Below are positions 6,198 through 12,755 of a stretch of 12,945 nucleotides of DNA, in pieces. The position numbers and the translations under genes are program-made. Location: positions 1 through 12,945 of the forward strand of contig CALVHJ010000034.1 of NCBI GenBank assembly GCA_944327425.1, written 5' to 3'. A model generated the notes under the pieces. The model had not been told where the DNA came from. It searched no databases and was given only the letters and a program-made list of their open reading frames with translations. The stretch's first letter is position 1, and each line of letters opens with the position of its first letter. Origin of the DNA: an uncultured Bacilli bacterium. GTDB taxonomy: Bacteria > Bacillota_I > Bacilli_A > RF39 > UBA660.

Positions 6198-8111
6198 ATG
6201 GCAAACAAAAAGTATGATGCATCATCAATTAAAATATTAGAAGGTTTAGAAGCTGTTCGAAAAAGACCAGGAATGTATATTGGCAGTACAGATAAAAGAG
6301 GTCTACATCATTTAATATGGGAAATTGTTGATAATTCTATTGATGAGATTATTAATGGATATGGTAATCATATAAAAATTGTTTTACATAAAGATGGCTC
6401 TATCACTATAGCGGATAATGGTCGAGGAGTGCCAATTGGTATGCATGAATCAGGTAAATCTACCCCAGAGGTAATATACACGATTTTACATGCTGGTGGT
6501 AAATTTGAAGAGGGTAATTATAAAGTAAGTGGTGGACTTCATGGTGTCGGAGCTAGTGTTGTTAATGCATTGTCAAAATGGATGGATGTAATAATTTACC
6601 GTGATGGATTAATTTCTAATATTCGTTTTAAAGATGGAGGGTTAGTTGATAGTCCTTTAAAAACAATAGGGAAAACTAATAAAACAGGAACAGTTGTTAC
6701 TTTTATGCCAGATTATGATATATTTAAAAATGCCATGTTTTCTTATACAACAATTGTTGAAAGAATGCAGGAAAGTGCCTTTTTAATACCTAATGTAGTC
6801 ATTGAAGTAATAGATGAAGATTCTAAAAAAGAAACTAAGTTTCATTATGAAAATGGGCTTGTTGATTTTATTATGTTTATGAATGAAGGTAAAACAACTT
6901 TAAATAAAGTTCTTAATTTTAGTGGGATTAAAAATGGAATAGAAGTAGATGTAGCGATGCAGTATACAGATACTTATAACGAGAATATTATATCATTTGT
7001 TAATAATGTTAAAACTACGGATGGGGGAACTCATGAGGTAGGATTTAAAACGGGTATTACGAAAGCTTTTAATGATTATGTTAAAACTAATAATATAATT
7101 AAAGGTAAAGATGCAACTTTTGATGGTAGTGATGTTAGAGAGGGACTTAGTGCGGTTATTAATTTGCGTATTCCCGAGAATTTATTACAGTTTGAAGGCC
7201 AAACGAAAGGAAAGCTTGGAACTCCGGAAGCTAGAAGTATAACCGAAGCGGTTACTTATGAAAATTTAAAATTCTTTTTGGAAGAAAATAAAGAAGTGGC
7301 TTTAAATATTGTTGATAAAGCAAGTAAAAGTAAAATGGCAAGAGAAGCAGCTCGAAAAGCCAGAGAAGAAGCGAGAAATGGTAAAGGTAAAAGTAAAGTA
7401 GAAAAGAATTTATCAGGAAAATTAGCACCAGCAACAAGTAAAAATCCAAAAATTAATGAGCTTTTCTTAGTCGAGGGAGATTCAGCTGGAGGATCGGCTA
7501 AAGGCGGGAGAGATCGGAAATTTCAAGCAATACTTCCTTTACGAGGTAAAGTTATTAATGCAGAGAAAGCAAATATTACCGAAATGCTTAAAAATGAAGA
7601 GATAAATACCATTATTCATACTATTGGAGCAGGACTGGGAGCTGAGTTTGATGTAAATGATTCTAATTATGATAAAGTTATTATTATGACTGATGCCGAT
7701 GTAGATGGGTCACATATTCAAATATTGTTGTTAACTTTCTTTTACCGGTTTATGAGGCCTTTAATAGAAGCCGGTAAACTTTATATTGCTAAACCACCTT
7801 TATATAAGCTAGATTATGGTAAGAAACATTTTTATGCTTATTCGGATGAAGAAAGATTTAAAATTGTATCAGAAAATCCTGGTAAACCAGATATATCTAG
7901 AAATAAAGGTTTAGGTGAGATGAATGCCGAAGAATTATGGGATACAACGATGAATCCGGAAACAAGAAGTTTAATTCGTGTTAATATTTATGATGCTGCC
8001 TTAGCTGAGAAACGAGTTAATGTGCTTATGGGGGATAAAGTAGAACCAAGAAAAGAATGGATTGAAGAAAATATAGTATTTACTATGGAAGATGATTTTA
8101 GAGTAGCTTAA
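6198..8111 (+). CDS. parE: DNA topoisomerase IV subunit B (ParE)
   Basis: The ATPase subunit of topoisomerase IV, which decatenates replicated chromosomes together with ParC. The length, 637 residues, is normal for Firmicutes. The GHKL ATPase domain shows E42/N46 in WEIVDNSIDE, DNGRGVP (73-79) and GGLHGVGASV (112-121). The QTKGKLG segment follows in the transducer. The TOPRIM domain shows EGDSAGG (426-432), DADVD (499-503) and KGLGEMN (570-576). SGKLAPATSKNP and SAKGGRDRKFQAILPLRGKV are ParE-like wordings rather than those of GyrB (which typically has SSKDP and STKSGRD). The start is ATG 6198, 7 bases after AGGGTGA. The gene is monocistronic here: a terminator overlaps its stop and parC, usually adjacent, does not follow. 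Confidence 0.9.
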   Translation: MANKKYDASSIKILEGLEAVRKRPGMYIGSTDKRGLHHLIWEIVDNSIDEIINGYGNHIKIVLHKDGSITIADNGRGVPIGMHESGKSTPEVIYTILHAGGKFEEGNYKVSGGLHGVGASVVNALSKWMDVIIYRDGLISNIRFKDGGLVDSPLKTIGKTNKTGTVVTFMPDYDIFKNAMFSYTTIVERMQESAFLIPNVVIEVIDEDSKKETKFHYENGLVDFIMFMNEGKTTLNKVLNFSGIKNGIEVDVAMQYTDTYNENIISFVNNVKTTDGGTHEVGFKTGITKAFNDYVKTNNIIKGKDATFDGSDVREGLSAVINLRIPENLLQFEGQTKGKLGTPEARSITEAVTYENLKFFLEENKEVALNIVDKASKSKMAREAARKAREEARNGKGKSKVEKNLSGKLAPATSKNPKINELFLVEGDSAGGSAKGGRDRKFQAILPLRGKVINAEKANITEMLKNEEINTIIHTIGAGLGAEFDVNDSNYDKVIIMTDADVDGSHIQILLLTFFYRFMRPLIEAGKLYIAKPPLYKLDYGKKHFYAYSDEERFKIVSENPGKPDISRNKGLGEMNAEELWDTTMNPETRSLIRVNIYDAALAEKRVNVLMGDKVEPRKEWIEENIVFTMEDDFRVA

Positions 8112-8129
8112 GATTTTAAGCTATTTTTT
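8104..8129 (+). terminator. Intrinsic terminator overlapping the parE stop
   Basis: TAGCTTAA (8104-8111) pairs with TTAAGCTA (8116-8123) around GATT, followed by six T's (8124-8129). The left arm contains the parE TAA stop. Confidence 0.8.
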
Positions 8130-8141
8130 AGCAATATTATA

Positions 8142-8170
8142 TTGAACTAATGTACGCATTATGATATAAT
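8142..8170 (+). promoter_or_regulatory. Promoter of the ORF6N gene pair
   Basis: TTGAAC (8142-8147), a 17-bp spacer, and TATAAT (8165-8170) preceded by TGA (extended -10). The start is expected near 8177. The roughly 59-nt leader contains a small hairpin, CAAGAT (8195-8200) with ATCTTG (8210-8215), just before the ribosome-binding site GGGAGG (8221-8226). Confidence 0.75.
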
Positions 8171-8235
8171 TGAATTGTAGTAAAAAATAATATTCAAGAT
8201 AGTAAAGTGATCTTGTAGATGGGAGGAATGGAGAA

Positions 8236-8709
8236 ATGAATGAATTAATGATTAACGATATCAAAATAGAAAATTTGATTTATGAAGTAAGAGGAAAACA
8301 AGTAATGTTAGATAGTGATTTGGCGTGGCTTTATAAATGTGCAAATAAAACAAAATCGATTAATTTGGCTGTTAAAAGACATATTAACCGATTTCCTGAA
8401 AGATTTATGTTTCAATTAACAAAGGAAGAATATGATAATTTGCGGTTTCAATCTGAAACCGCAAATGCAAATAATATGTTTAGAACTTATCCTTATGCAT
8501 TTACTGAGCAGGGAGTTGCAATGCTAGCAACAGTTCTTAGAACTGAAGTGGCTGAAGAAGTTAGTATTAGAATTATGGATGCTTTTGTTGCTATGCGTAA
8601 ATATTTTGCTAGTAATACTTTAGAGACTAGAGTATCTAATATAGAAACTAAATTAATAGATTATGATCATAAATTGTGGTCTTGTAGATGGGGAGAAATG
8701 GAAAAATGA
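8236..8709 (+). CDS. ORF6N-domain protein, N-terminal-only copy
   Basis: A 157-residue protein starts at ATG 8236. The ORF6N domain covers about 10-122, with IYEVRGKQVMLDSDLAWLY, RFPERFMFQLTKEEYDNLR and the hallmark YAFTEQGVAML (87-97). ORF6N domains are DNA-binding modules found in phage antirepressor-like and mobile-element proteins. The protein ends abruptly after the linker IETKLIDYDHKL. Its last ten residues (about 148-157) are translated from the duplicated leader of the next gene, and it lacks the C-terminal domain of its sister. The stop TGA (8707-8709) overlaps the start ATG of that gene, so the two are translationally coupled. It may act as a DNA-binding partner or competitor of the full-length protein (inference). 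A perfect inverted repeat lies inside it at 8438-8466. Confidence 0.85.
   Translation: MNELMINDIKIENLIYEVRGKQVMLDSDLAWLYKCANKTKSINLAVKRHINRFPERFMFQLTKEEYDNLRFQSETANANNMFRTYPYAFTEQGVAMLATVLRTEVAEEVSIRIMDAFVAMRKYFASNTLETRVSNIETKLIDYDHKLWSCRWGEMEK
8438..8466. repeat. Perfect 13-bp inverted repeat within the first ORF6N gene
   Basis: ATTTGCGGTTTCA (8438-8450), spacer ATC, TGAAACCGCAAAT (8454-8466). It falls on codons 68-78, encoding NLRFQSETANA. A repeat with different arms but the same size, spacer and position is in the second gene. Confidence 0.95.
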
Positions 8710-9560
8710 ATGAATTGATGATTAGTGGAATTAAAATTGAAGATCTAATTTATGAAGTTAGAGGAAAACATGTAATGTTAGCTAGTGATGTGGCTAAACT
8801 TTATCAAGTGGAGACAAAGGCTTTAAATCAAGTTGTAAAAAGAAATTTAAGTCGGTTTCCAGAAGATTTTTGTTTTCAAATAACCCAAGAAGAGTGGAAT
8901 AACTTGAGGTCACAATTTGTGACCTCAAGTGAGATATGGGGAGGAATAAGATATTTACCATATGTTTTTACTGAACATGGAGTTATGATGTTAAGCGGTT
9001 TATTAAAAAGTGAAATTGCTGCGAAAGTAAATGTAGCAATTATTAAGGCTTTTGTTTTAATGCGTAAATATATTGCTAGTAATACTTTAGAGGATAGAAT
9101 ATCTAACATAGAAACTAAATTAATAGATCATGATCATAAATTTGAACTAATTTTTGATAAAATGGATAATGAAAAAGTTCATCATTTGTTTTTTGATGGG
9201 GCTATTTATGATGCTTATTCTTTGTTATGTGATATTTTGAATCAGGCTAAAGAAAATATTATTATTGTTGATAATTATATTGATAAAAATATATTAGATG
9301 TTTTTGCTTCTATTCAAAAAGATGTTATTATTGTAACCCAAAATATTAATAAAAAAGATTTAGAGATGTATGAGAAGCAATATCAGAATATTAAAATTAT
9401 TCAAAATAATTTTTTTCATGATCGATTTATTATAATCGATAAAAAGCATCTTTATCACTGTGGAGCATCATTTAAAGATTTAGGTAAAAAGTGTTTTGCT
9501 ATAACTAAAATGGAGGACAAAGAAATATTGGAAAATTTGCTTGCTAAAATTGGTGGATAA
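8706..9560 (+). CDS. ORF6N-domain protein with PLD-like C-terminal domain
   Basis: A 284-residue protein starts at ATG 8706, which overlaps the stop of the preceding copy; GGGGAG (8690-8695) serves as ribosome-binding site and an in-frame ATG at 8688 is rejected as lying ahead of it. The ORF6N domain covers about 10-122 (VRGKHVMLASDVAKLY, RFPEDFCFQIT, LPYVFTEHGVMML). A linker (IETKLIDHDHK) joins it to a C-terminal domain with DGAIYDAYSLLCDIL, IIIVDNYID and HDRFIIIDKKHLYHCGASFK. The last resembles one phospholipase-D-like half site, HxRx4D (H238, R240, D245) in place of HxKx4D, so nuclease activity is uncertain. This ORF6N/PLD-like architecture is common on Firmicute genomes and mobile elements. 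Possible roles are transcriptional control or a DNA-processing or defence function; neither is proven. Confidence 0.88.
   Translation: MNELMISGIKIEDLIYEVRGKHVMLASDVAKLYQVETKALNQVVKRNLSRFPEDFCFQITQEEWNNLRSQFVTSSEIWGGIRYLPYVFTEHGVMMLSGLLKSEIAAKVNVAIIKAFVLMRKYIASNTLEDRISNIETKLIDHDHKFELIFDKMDNEKVHHLFFDGAIYDAYSLLCDILNQAKENIIIVDNYIDKNILDVFASIQKDVIIVTQNINKKDLEMYEKQYQNIKIIQNNFFHDRFIIIDKKHLYHCGASFKDLGKKCFAITKMEDKEILENLLAKIGG
8902..8930. repeat. Perfect 13-bp inverted repeat within the second ORF6N gene
   Basis: ACTTGAGGTCACA (8902-8914), spacer ATT, TGTGACCTCAAGT (8918-8930). It falls on codons 66-75, encoding NLRSQFVTSS, aligned residue for residue with the repeat of the first gene. Confidence 0.95.
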
Positions 9561-9583
9561 AAACTATGTAAATATAGTTTTTT
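9559..9583 (+). terminator. Probable terminator after the ORF6N pair
   Basis: AAAAACTAT (9559-9567) pairs with ATAGTTTTT (9574-9582) around GTAAAT, and the T run continues to 9583. The stem is AT-rich and therefore weak, but it lies between the ORF6N stop and the next promoter. Confidence 0.55.
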
Positions 9584-9586
9584 CTA

Positions 9587-9615
9587 TTGACTTATTTATA
9601 TTACTAGCATATAAT
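9587..9615 (+). promoter_or_regulatory. Promoter of the metal-efflux operon
   Basis: TTGACT (9587-9592) and TATAAT (9610-9615) with a 17-bp spacer. The start is expected near 9622, at the edge of the operator at 9621-9640, so a bound repressor would block initiation or early elongation. Confidence 0.85.
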
Positions 9616-9620
9616 TAAAT

Positions 9621-9640
9621 ATATGAACAATTATTCAAAT
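9621..9640. promoter_or_regulatory. ArsR/SmtB-type operator
   Basis: An imperfect inverted repeat contains TGAA (9624-9627), six bases, TTCA (9634-9637), with matching outer flanks AT and AT; 8 of 10 pairs are complementary. TGAAn6TTCA is the core known for SmtB/CzrA-class zinc repressors. Its position just downstream of the -10 box and just before the arsR-family gene suggests autoregulation. Confidence 0.75.
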
Positions 9641-9654
9641 GAAAGGGAGATAAA

Positions 9655-9993
9655 ATGAATAAAGATTTAATTCATGAAAAGTTGGCTAAGCGAGTTAAAA
9701 ACAAAATGCTTAGTGATGAATTGTTATTTGATGTTGCCGAAGTGTTTAAAATTTTTGGTGATAGTACAAGAGTTAAGATTATTTATGCTTTAAAGTTAAG
9801 TGAGTTATGTGTATCAGATTTAGCTTTTATTACAAATAGTAGTGAATCAGCGATATCGCATCAACTTAGAATATTAAAACAAGCAAAACTTGTTAAGTCT
9901 AGAAAAGAAGGAAAAGTTGTTTATTACAGTTTAAAAGATGAACATGTAATTAAATTATTTGAGATAGGACGTGAACACGTTGAAGAATTATAA
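9655..9993 (+). CDS. ArsR/SmtB-family metal-sensing repressor, likely zinc-responsive
   Basis: A 112-residue winged-helix dimeric repressor that releases DNA on binding metal. The start is ATG 9655 after AAGGGAG (9643-9649). The fold pattern is clear: FGDSTRVKIIYAL (34-46), the recognition helix SESAISHQLRILKQAKLV (63-80) and the wing RKEGKVVYYSL (83-93). The C-terminal helix carries D95, H97, H108 and E111, exactly the D-x-H-x10-H-x2-E spacing of the SmtB alpha-5 zinc site. The alpha-3 site typical of CadC/ArsR is incomplete: ELCVSDL has C52 but Ser in place of the second Cys. A Zn(II) rather than Cd/Pb/As response is therefore inferred. It overlaps the start of the efflux ATPase gene. Confidence 0.92.
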   Translation: MNKDLIHEKLAKRVKNKMLSDELLFDVAEVFKIFGDSTRVKIIYALKLSELCVSDLAFITNSSESAISHQLRILKQAKLVKSRKEGKVVYYSLKDEHVIKLFEIGREHVEEL

Positions 9994-12001
9994 ATATTAT
10001 TTAGAAAACTTAGATTGTGCTAATTGTGCTAAAAAAATAGAAGATGAAATAAAAAAAGATAACCGTTTTTCCAGTGTAATAGTTAACTTTAGTACTTTAA
10101 CACTTAGTTTTAAAACTGAGATGGATAATCCTTTTAAAGAAATATTTAAAATTATTAAAAAAGTGGAACCTAATGTTTTAGTATATAAAGAAAAATATGA
10201 ACAAAATAAACAAGATGGGGAATTGTTAAGATTTGTTTTAGCGGTTATTATTTTAGGTATATCTTTTTTGATTAAAAATGAGTTTGTAAAAGAAATAATG
10301 ATTATTATTTGTTATTTATTACTTATGTACAAAACATTTATAAAAGCAGTAAAAAAGATTGTGCAGTCACATAATGTCGATGAAAATGCTTTGATTTGTA
10401 TATCAGCAATTGGAGCTTATATTCTTTCGGAACATATGGAAGGATTAATGGTGTTACTTTTATATGTTTTAGGAAAAATACTTGAAGATAAAGCTGTTAA
10501 TAAGAGTCGTAATTCTATTAAAGATTTAGTAGAATTAAAAACAAGTTATGCTAATTTAAAAGTAAATAAACAAATTAAAGAAGTTAAAAGTGAAGAATTA
10601 GCAATAAATGATTTAATTGTGGTAAAAAAAGGGGAGTTAATACCAGTTGATGGCGTAGTAGTTAAAGGTAATACCTTTGTTGATACATCAGGACTTACAG
10701 GAGAATCAACTTTAAAGGAAGTAAAAGAAAATGAGCAAGTGTTATCGGGATATATTAATAAAGGTGATGCTATAGAAATAAAAGTAGAAAAGTCATATTT
10801 TGATAGTACTGCTTATAAAATACTAGAACTTACTTTGAATGCTACTAATAATAAAGCTAAGACGGAGACTTTTGTTTCCAAAATAGCTAGTTATTATACG
10901 CCAATAGTACTTATATTAGCAGTTATTATAGGAGCATTTTTGCCGCTTATAACAAATATAAGTTATAGTGATAGTATTTATAGAGCTTTAACATTCTTAG
11001 TTATTTCTTGTCCTTGTGCTATAGCTATTTCAGTTCCTCTTTCATATTTTGCAGGGATAGGAGCTAGTTCAAGAAAAAAGATACTTGTTAAAGGAAGTAA
11101 TTATTTAGATGCTTTAACTAAGTGTGATGCTGTAGTTTTTGATAAAACAGGAACACTTACTATCGGGTCATTTTTGTTACAAAAAATAAATGTTTATAGT
11201 GATAAATATACTAAAGACGATGTAATAAGAATTGCTAGTATGGGAGAAGTATTTTCAACTCATCCGATAGCAAGACTAATACTTAATGAGAATAAGGAAG
11301 AAATTAATACTTCTAAAGTAAAAGATTTTAGAGAAATAGATGGCAAGGGAATAGAGTTTAAAATAGAAAATGATATTGTAAGAGTAGGAAGTGCTAGATT
11401 ATGCCAAACAAATAAAAAAGATAATGTTTTAGTTATGGTAAATGATGAAGTAATTGGGGGATTTGTTTTTGATGATCGAGTTAAAGATAATGCTAAAGAA
11501 GTTATTAGAAAACTCAAAGAATATAATATTAAAACTTATATGTTTACGGGAGATAATAACTCTTTTGCCAAAATTGTGGCTGATAATATAGGAATAGATG
11601 AGTATAAAGCTGGTTTACTACCAGAAGAAAAATATCAAGAATTAGAAAACTTACAAAAAAAATATAAAGTTATGTTTGTCGGGGATGGTATTAATGATGC
11701 TCCATCTTTGGTGCAAGCTCTTGTTGGAGTTAGTATGGGTAATATTGGTAGTAATAGTGCCATAGAAGCTAGTGATATAGTTATTATGAATGATGATTTA
11801 GAGGGTATTTTAACAATGCTTAAAATAGCTTTTAAAACAAAAAAAATTATTATGATGAATTTAATATTTTCGATAGGTATTAAAATATTAATATTAATTT
11901 TAGCTATGCTTGGTATTGCTCATATGGCTTTAGCGGTTTTTGCTGATACAGGCGTAACATTATTAGCGATATTAAATTCTCTTAGAATATTAAAAGATTA
12001 A
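9980..12001 (+). CDS. cadA: P1B-2-type Zn/Cd/Pb-exporting ATPase
   Basis: An inner-membrane P-type ATPase that exports soft divalent metals (zinc, cadmium, lead). TTG 9980 (673 residues) is chosen because AGGA (9966-9969) is ten bases upstream and the product then begins MKNYKYYLENLDCANC; GTG 9971 is the alternative. Both overlap the repressor gene. Numbering from TTG: N-terminal HMA metal-binding CANC (13-16), actuator TGES (240-243), membrane metal site CPC (344-346), phosphorylated Asp in DKTGT (D388), HP (428-429), TGDN (523-526) and GDGIND (568-573). The final membrane pair has K635 and D656 in FADTGVTLLAILNSLRIL, the P1B-2 signature for Zn/Cd/Pb. The length is slightly below the usual 700 or more residues, with a single HMA domain. 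The TAA stop directly abuts the stop of the convergent gene. Confidence 0.94.
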   Translation: MKNYKYYLENLDCANCAKKIEDEIKKDNRFSSVIVNFSTLTLSFKTEMDNPFKEIFKIIKKVEPNVLVYKEKYEQNKQDGELLRFVLAVIILGISFLIKNEFVKEIMIIICYLLLMYKTFIKAVKKIVQSHNVDENALICISAIGAYILSEHMEGLMVLLLYVLGKILEDKAVNKSRNSIKDLVELKTSYANLKVNKQIKEVKSEELAINDLIVVKKGELIPVDGVVVKGNTFVDTSGLTGESTLKEVKENEQVLSGYINKGDAIEIKVEKSYFDSTAYKILELTLNATNNKAKTETFVSKIASYYTPIVLILAVIIGAFLPLITNISYSDSIYRALTFLVISCPCAIAISVPLSYFAGIGASSRKKILVKGSNYLDALTKCDAVVFDKTGTLTIGSFLLQKINVYSDKYTKDDVIRIASMGEVFSTHPIARLILNENKEEINTSKVKDFREIDGKGIEFKIENDIVRVGSARLCQTNKKDNVLVMVNDEVIGGFVFDDRVKDNAKEVIRKLKEYNIKTYMFTGDNNSFAKIVADNIGIDEYKAGLLPEEKYQELENLQKKYKVMFVGDGINDAPSLVQALVGVSMGNIGSNSAIEASDIVIMNDDLEGILTMLKIAFKTKKIIMMNLIFSIGIKILILILAMLGIAHMALAVFADTGVTLLAILNSLRILKD

Positions 12002-12355
12002 TTATTTTTTCAAGGCTTCAAGTTCTTCTTGGAGTTTTTTTACGGCTTCAAGTAAGAAGTCTACTTCGTTTCTTTGTGTTTGACTACTCTTAGAATTATT
12101 AGCATAATAACTACCACCACTTTTGTGTTCACGACTATTAATGTTTATGTTAAAGTTTTCAAGTCTTGCTTCAATTAATTGTTGTTGGGCAGCAGCTGTA
12201 AGCATAAATTCACCAACTAGCATAAGCCAGTTGCCTATACTAGATTGTTCATAAGCGTCAAAATCACCAGCTAAAGCTGAACCAACAAGACAAGCTAGAA
12301 AGGCAAAAGTTTGAGGATCAATATTAGGAGGAAAACCACGAATATTAGCATTCAT
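12002..12355 (-). CDS. Conserved hypothetical protein with C-terminal coiled coil
   Basis: A 117-residue protein starts at ATG 12355 with a strong AAGGGGGAA site upstream. The N-terminal half is hydrophobic and begins MNANIRGFPPNIDPQTFAF, followed by LACLVGSALAGDFDAYEQ and IGNWLMLVGEFMLTAAAQQQLIEA (about 20-64), which could form one or two membrane-associated helices. A Ser/Asn-rich linker (about 73-95) leads to a short heptad-like helix, LLEAVKKLQEELEALKK (101-117). The wording resembles hypothetical proteins I recall from uncultured low-GC Firmicutes, with no known function. It is 40 bases downstream of the Xre-family gene on the same strand and is probably co-transcribed with it. Confidence 0.75.
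   Translation of the reverse strand: MNANIRGFPPNIDPQTFAFLACLVGSALAGDFDAYEQSSIGNWLMLVGEFMLTAAAQQQLIEARLENFNININSREHKSGGSYYANNSKSSQTQRNEVDFLLEAVKKLQEELEALKK
12017..12041 (+). terminator. Possible terminator of the metal-efflux operon, inside the convergent gene
   Basis: TTCAAG (12017-12022) pairs with CTTGGA (12028-12033, one G-U) around TTCTT, followed by G and seven T's (12035-12041). It lies just past the cadA stop, within the coding end of the minus-strand gene. The stem is short, so this is tentative. Confidence 0.4.
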
Positions 12356-12395
12356 TTTATTCCCCCTTATCTAGTTAATTTTATTCTAATTGAAG

Positions 12396-12629
12396 TTATT
12401 TTTTGTCATTTAGGATGCTTTTAGGATAAGGTTTTCTCTCATCAGTTAAACATAATAAATAATCAATACTAGTGTTGTAATAATCTGCTAGTTTTTTTAA
12501 TATTTCGGTAGGGATATCATTGGTACCAACTTCATATTTTGAGTATCCAGTTTGGGACATGTTTAAATACTTAGCTATATCTTTTTGTAATAAGTCTTTA
12601 TCTTCTCTTAAATCTCTTAATCTATTCAT
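12396..12629 (-). CDS. Small Xre/Cro-family helix-turn-helix regulator
   Basis: A 77-residue protein that is almost entirely one HTH_3 domain: LREDKDLLQKDIAKYLN then MSQTGYSKYEVGTNDIPTE, the two helices of the motif at about 14-34, followed by ILKKLADYYNTSIDYLLCLTDE. It starts at ATG 12629 after AAGAAGG. There is no ligand-binding or oligomerisation domain beyond the core. It is divergent from the gene at 12787 across a repeat-rich intergenic region that is the natural candidate for its operators, and it is followed by the gene at 12002-12355. Confidence 0.9.
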   Translation of the reverse strand: MNRLRDLREDKDLLQKDIAKYLNMSQTGYSKYEVGTNDIPTEILKKLADYYNTSIDYLLCLTDERKPYPKSILNDKK

Positions 12630-12666
12630 ATTTGTCTACCTTCTTTGAAAATAACTTTACCATAAT

Positions 12667-12744
12667 CTAAAATAGAGTATTGACTTTTAGTCTAAAATGG
12701 GTTATATTTGTTGTGTAAGCTAAAATAGGTTATAACTATTTTGG
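12667..12744. promoter_or_regulatory. Array of CTAAAATRG repeats, candidate operators
   Basis: Three direct repeats: CTAAAATAGAGTAT (12667-12680), CTAAAATGGGTTATA (12692-12706) and CTAAAATAGGTTATA (12720-12734), with starts 25 and 28 bp apart. A fourth, inverted partial copy, CTATTTTGG (12736-12744), makes the third site part of a near-palindrome centred on GTTATAAC. The repeats flank and overlap the -35 and -10 boxes of the rightward promoter at 12680-12708. They probably bind the adjacent Xre regulator. Confidence 0.7.
12680..12708 (+). promoter_or_regulatory. Promoter of the membrane-anchored protein gene
   Basis: TTGACT (12680-12685) and TATATT (12703-12708) with a 17-bp spacer. The start is expected near 12715, giving a leader of about 72 nt to ATG 12787. 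I could not find a convincing leftward promoter for the Xre-family gene. Confidence 0.65.
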
Positions 12745-12755
12745 GCAATTGTAAA

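Larger units (their letters stand above)
8207..9142 (+). repeat. Tandem duplication of leader plus ORF6N region (two units of about 468 bp)
   Basis: Unit 1 (8207-8675) and unit 2 (8676-9142) are direct repeats. Each begins with the same leader (GTG, then TCTTGTAGATGGG) that includes the ribosome-binding site, continues with MNELMI and the ORF6N domain, and ends at the linker IETKLID.DHK. The linker (8581-8675 against its counterpart) differs at about 9 of 95 positions. The first 90 coding bases are roughly 80% identical, and the ORF6N core is clearly more divergent with small length differences. Only unit 2 continues into a C-terminal domain. Confidence 0.85.

Noticed and set aside
7252..7449. 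Open frame on the minus strand inside parE encoding a Leu/Tyr/Phe-rich peptide
   Set aside because: It lies wholly within a well-supported gene, and its composition is what the antisense of Lys/Glu-rich codons gives.
6198..8111. GyrB identity for the topoisomerase subunit
   Set aside because: The TOPRIM-region wording (SGKLAPATSKNP, SAKGGRDRKFQAILPLRGKV) is of ParE type; GyrB normally differs at these positions.
8876..9109. Minus-strand open frame opposite the second ORF6N gene
   Set aside because: No ribosome-binding site or promoter; it is an antisense shadow of a conserved domain.
8236..9560. Prophage remnant
   Set aside because: ORF6N proteins occur on phages, but no integrase, capsid, lysis or packaging gene or attachment repeat is present nearby.
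11260..11517. Minus-strand open frame opposite cadA
   Set aside because: Ser/Leu/Thr-rich antisense of the conserved nucleotide-binding domain, with no start signals.
12667..12744. CRISPR-like array
   Set aside because: The repeats are about 14-15 bp, only three in number, with spacers of about 10-13 bp over a promoter; an operator array fits far better.
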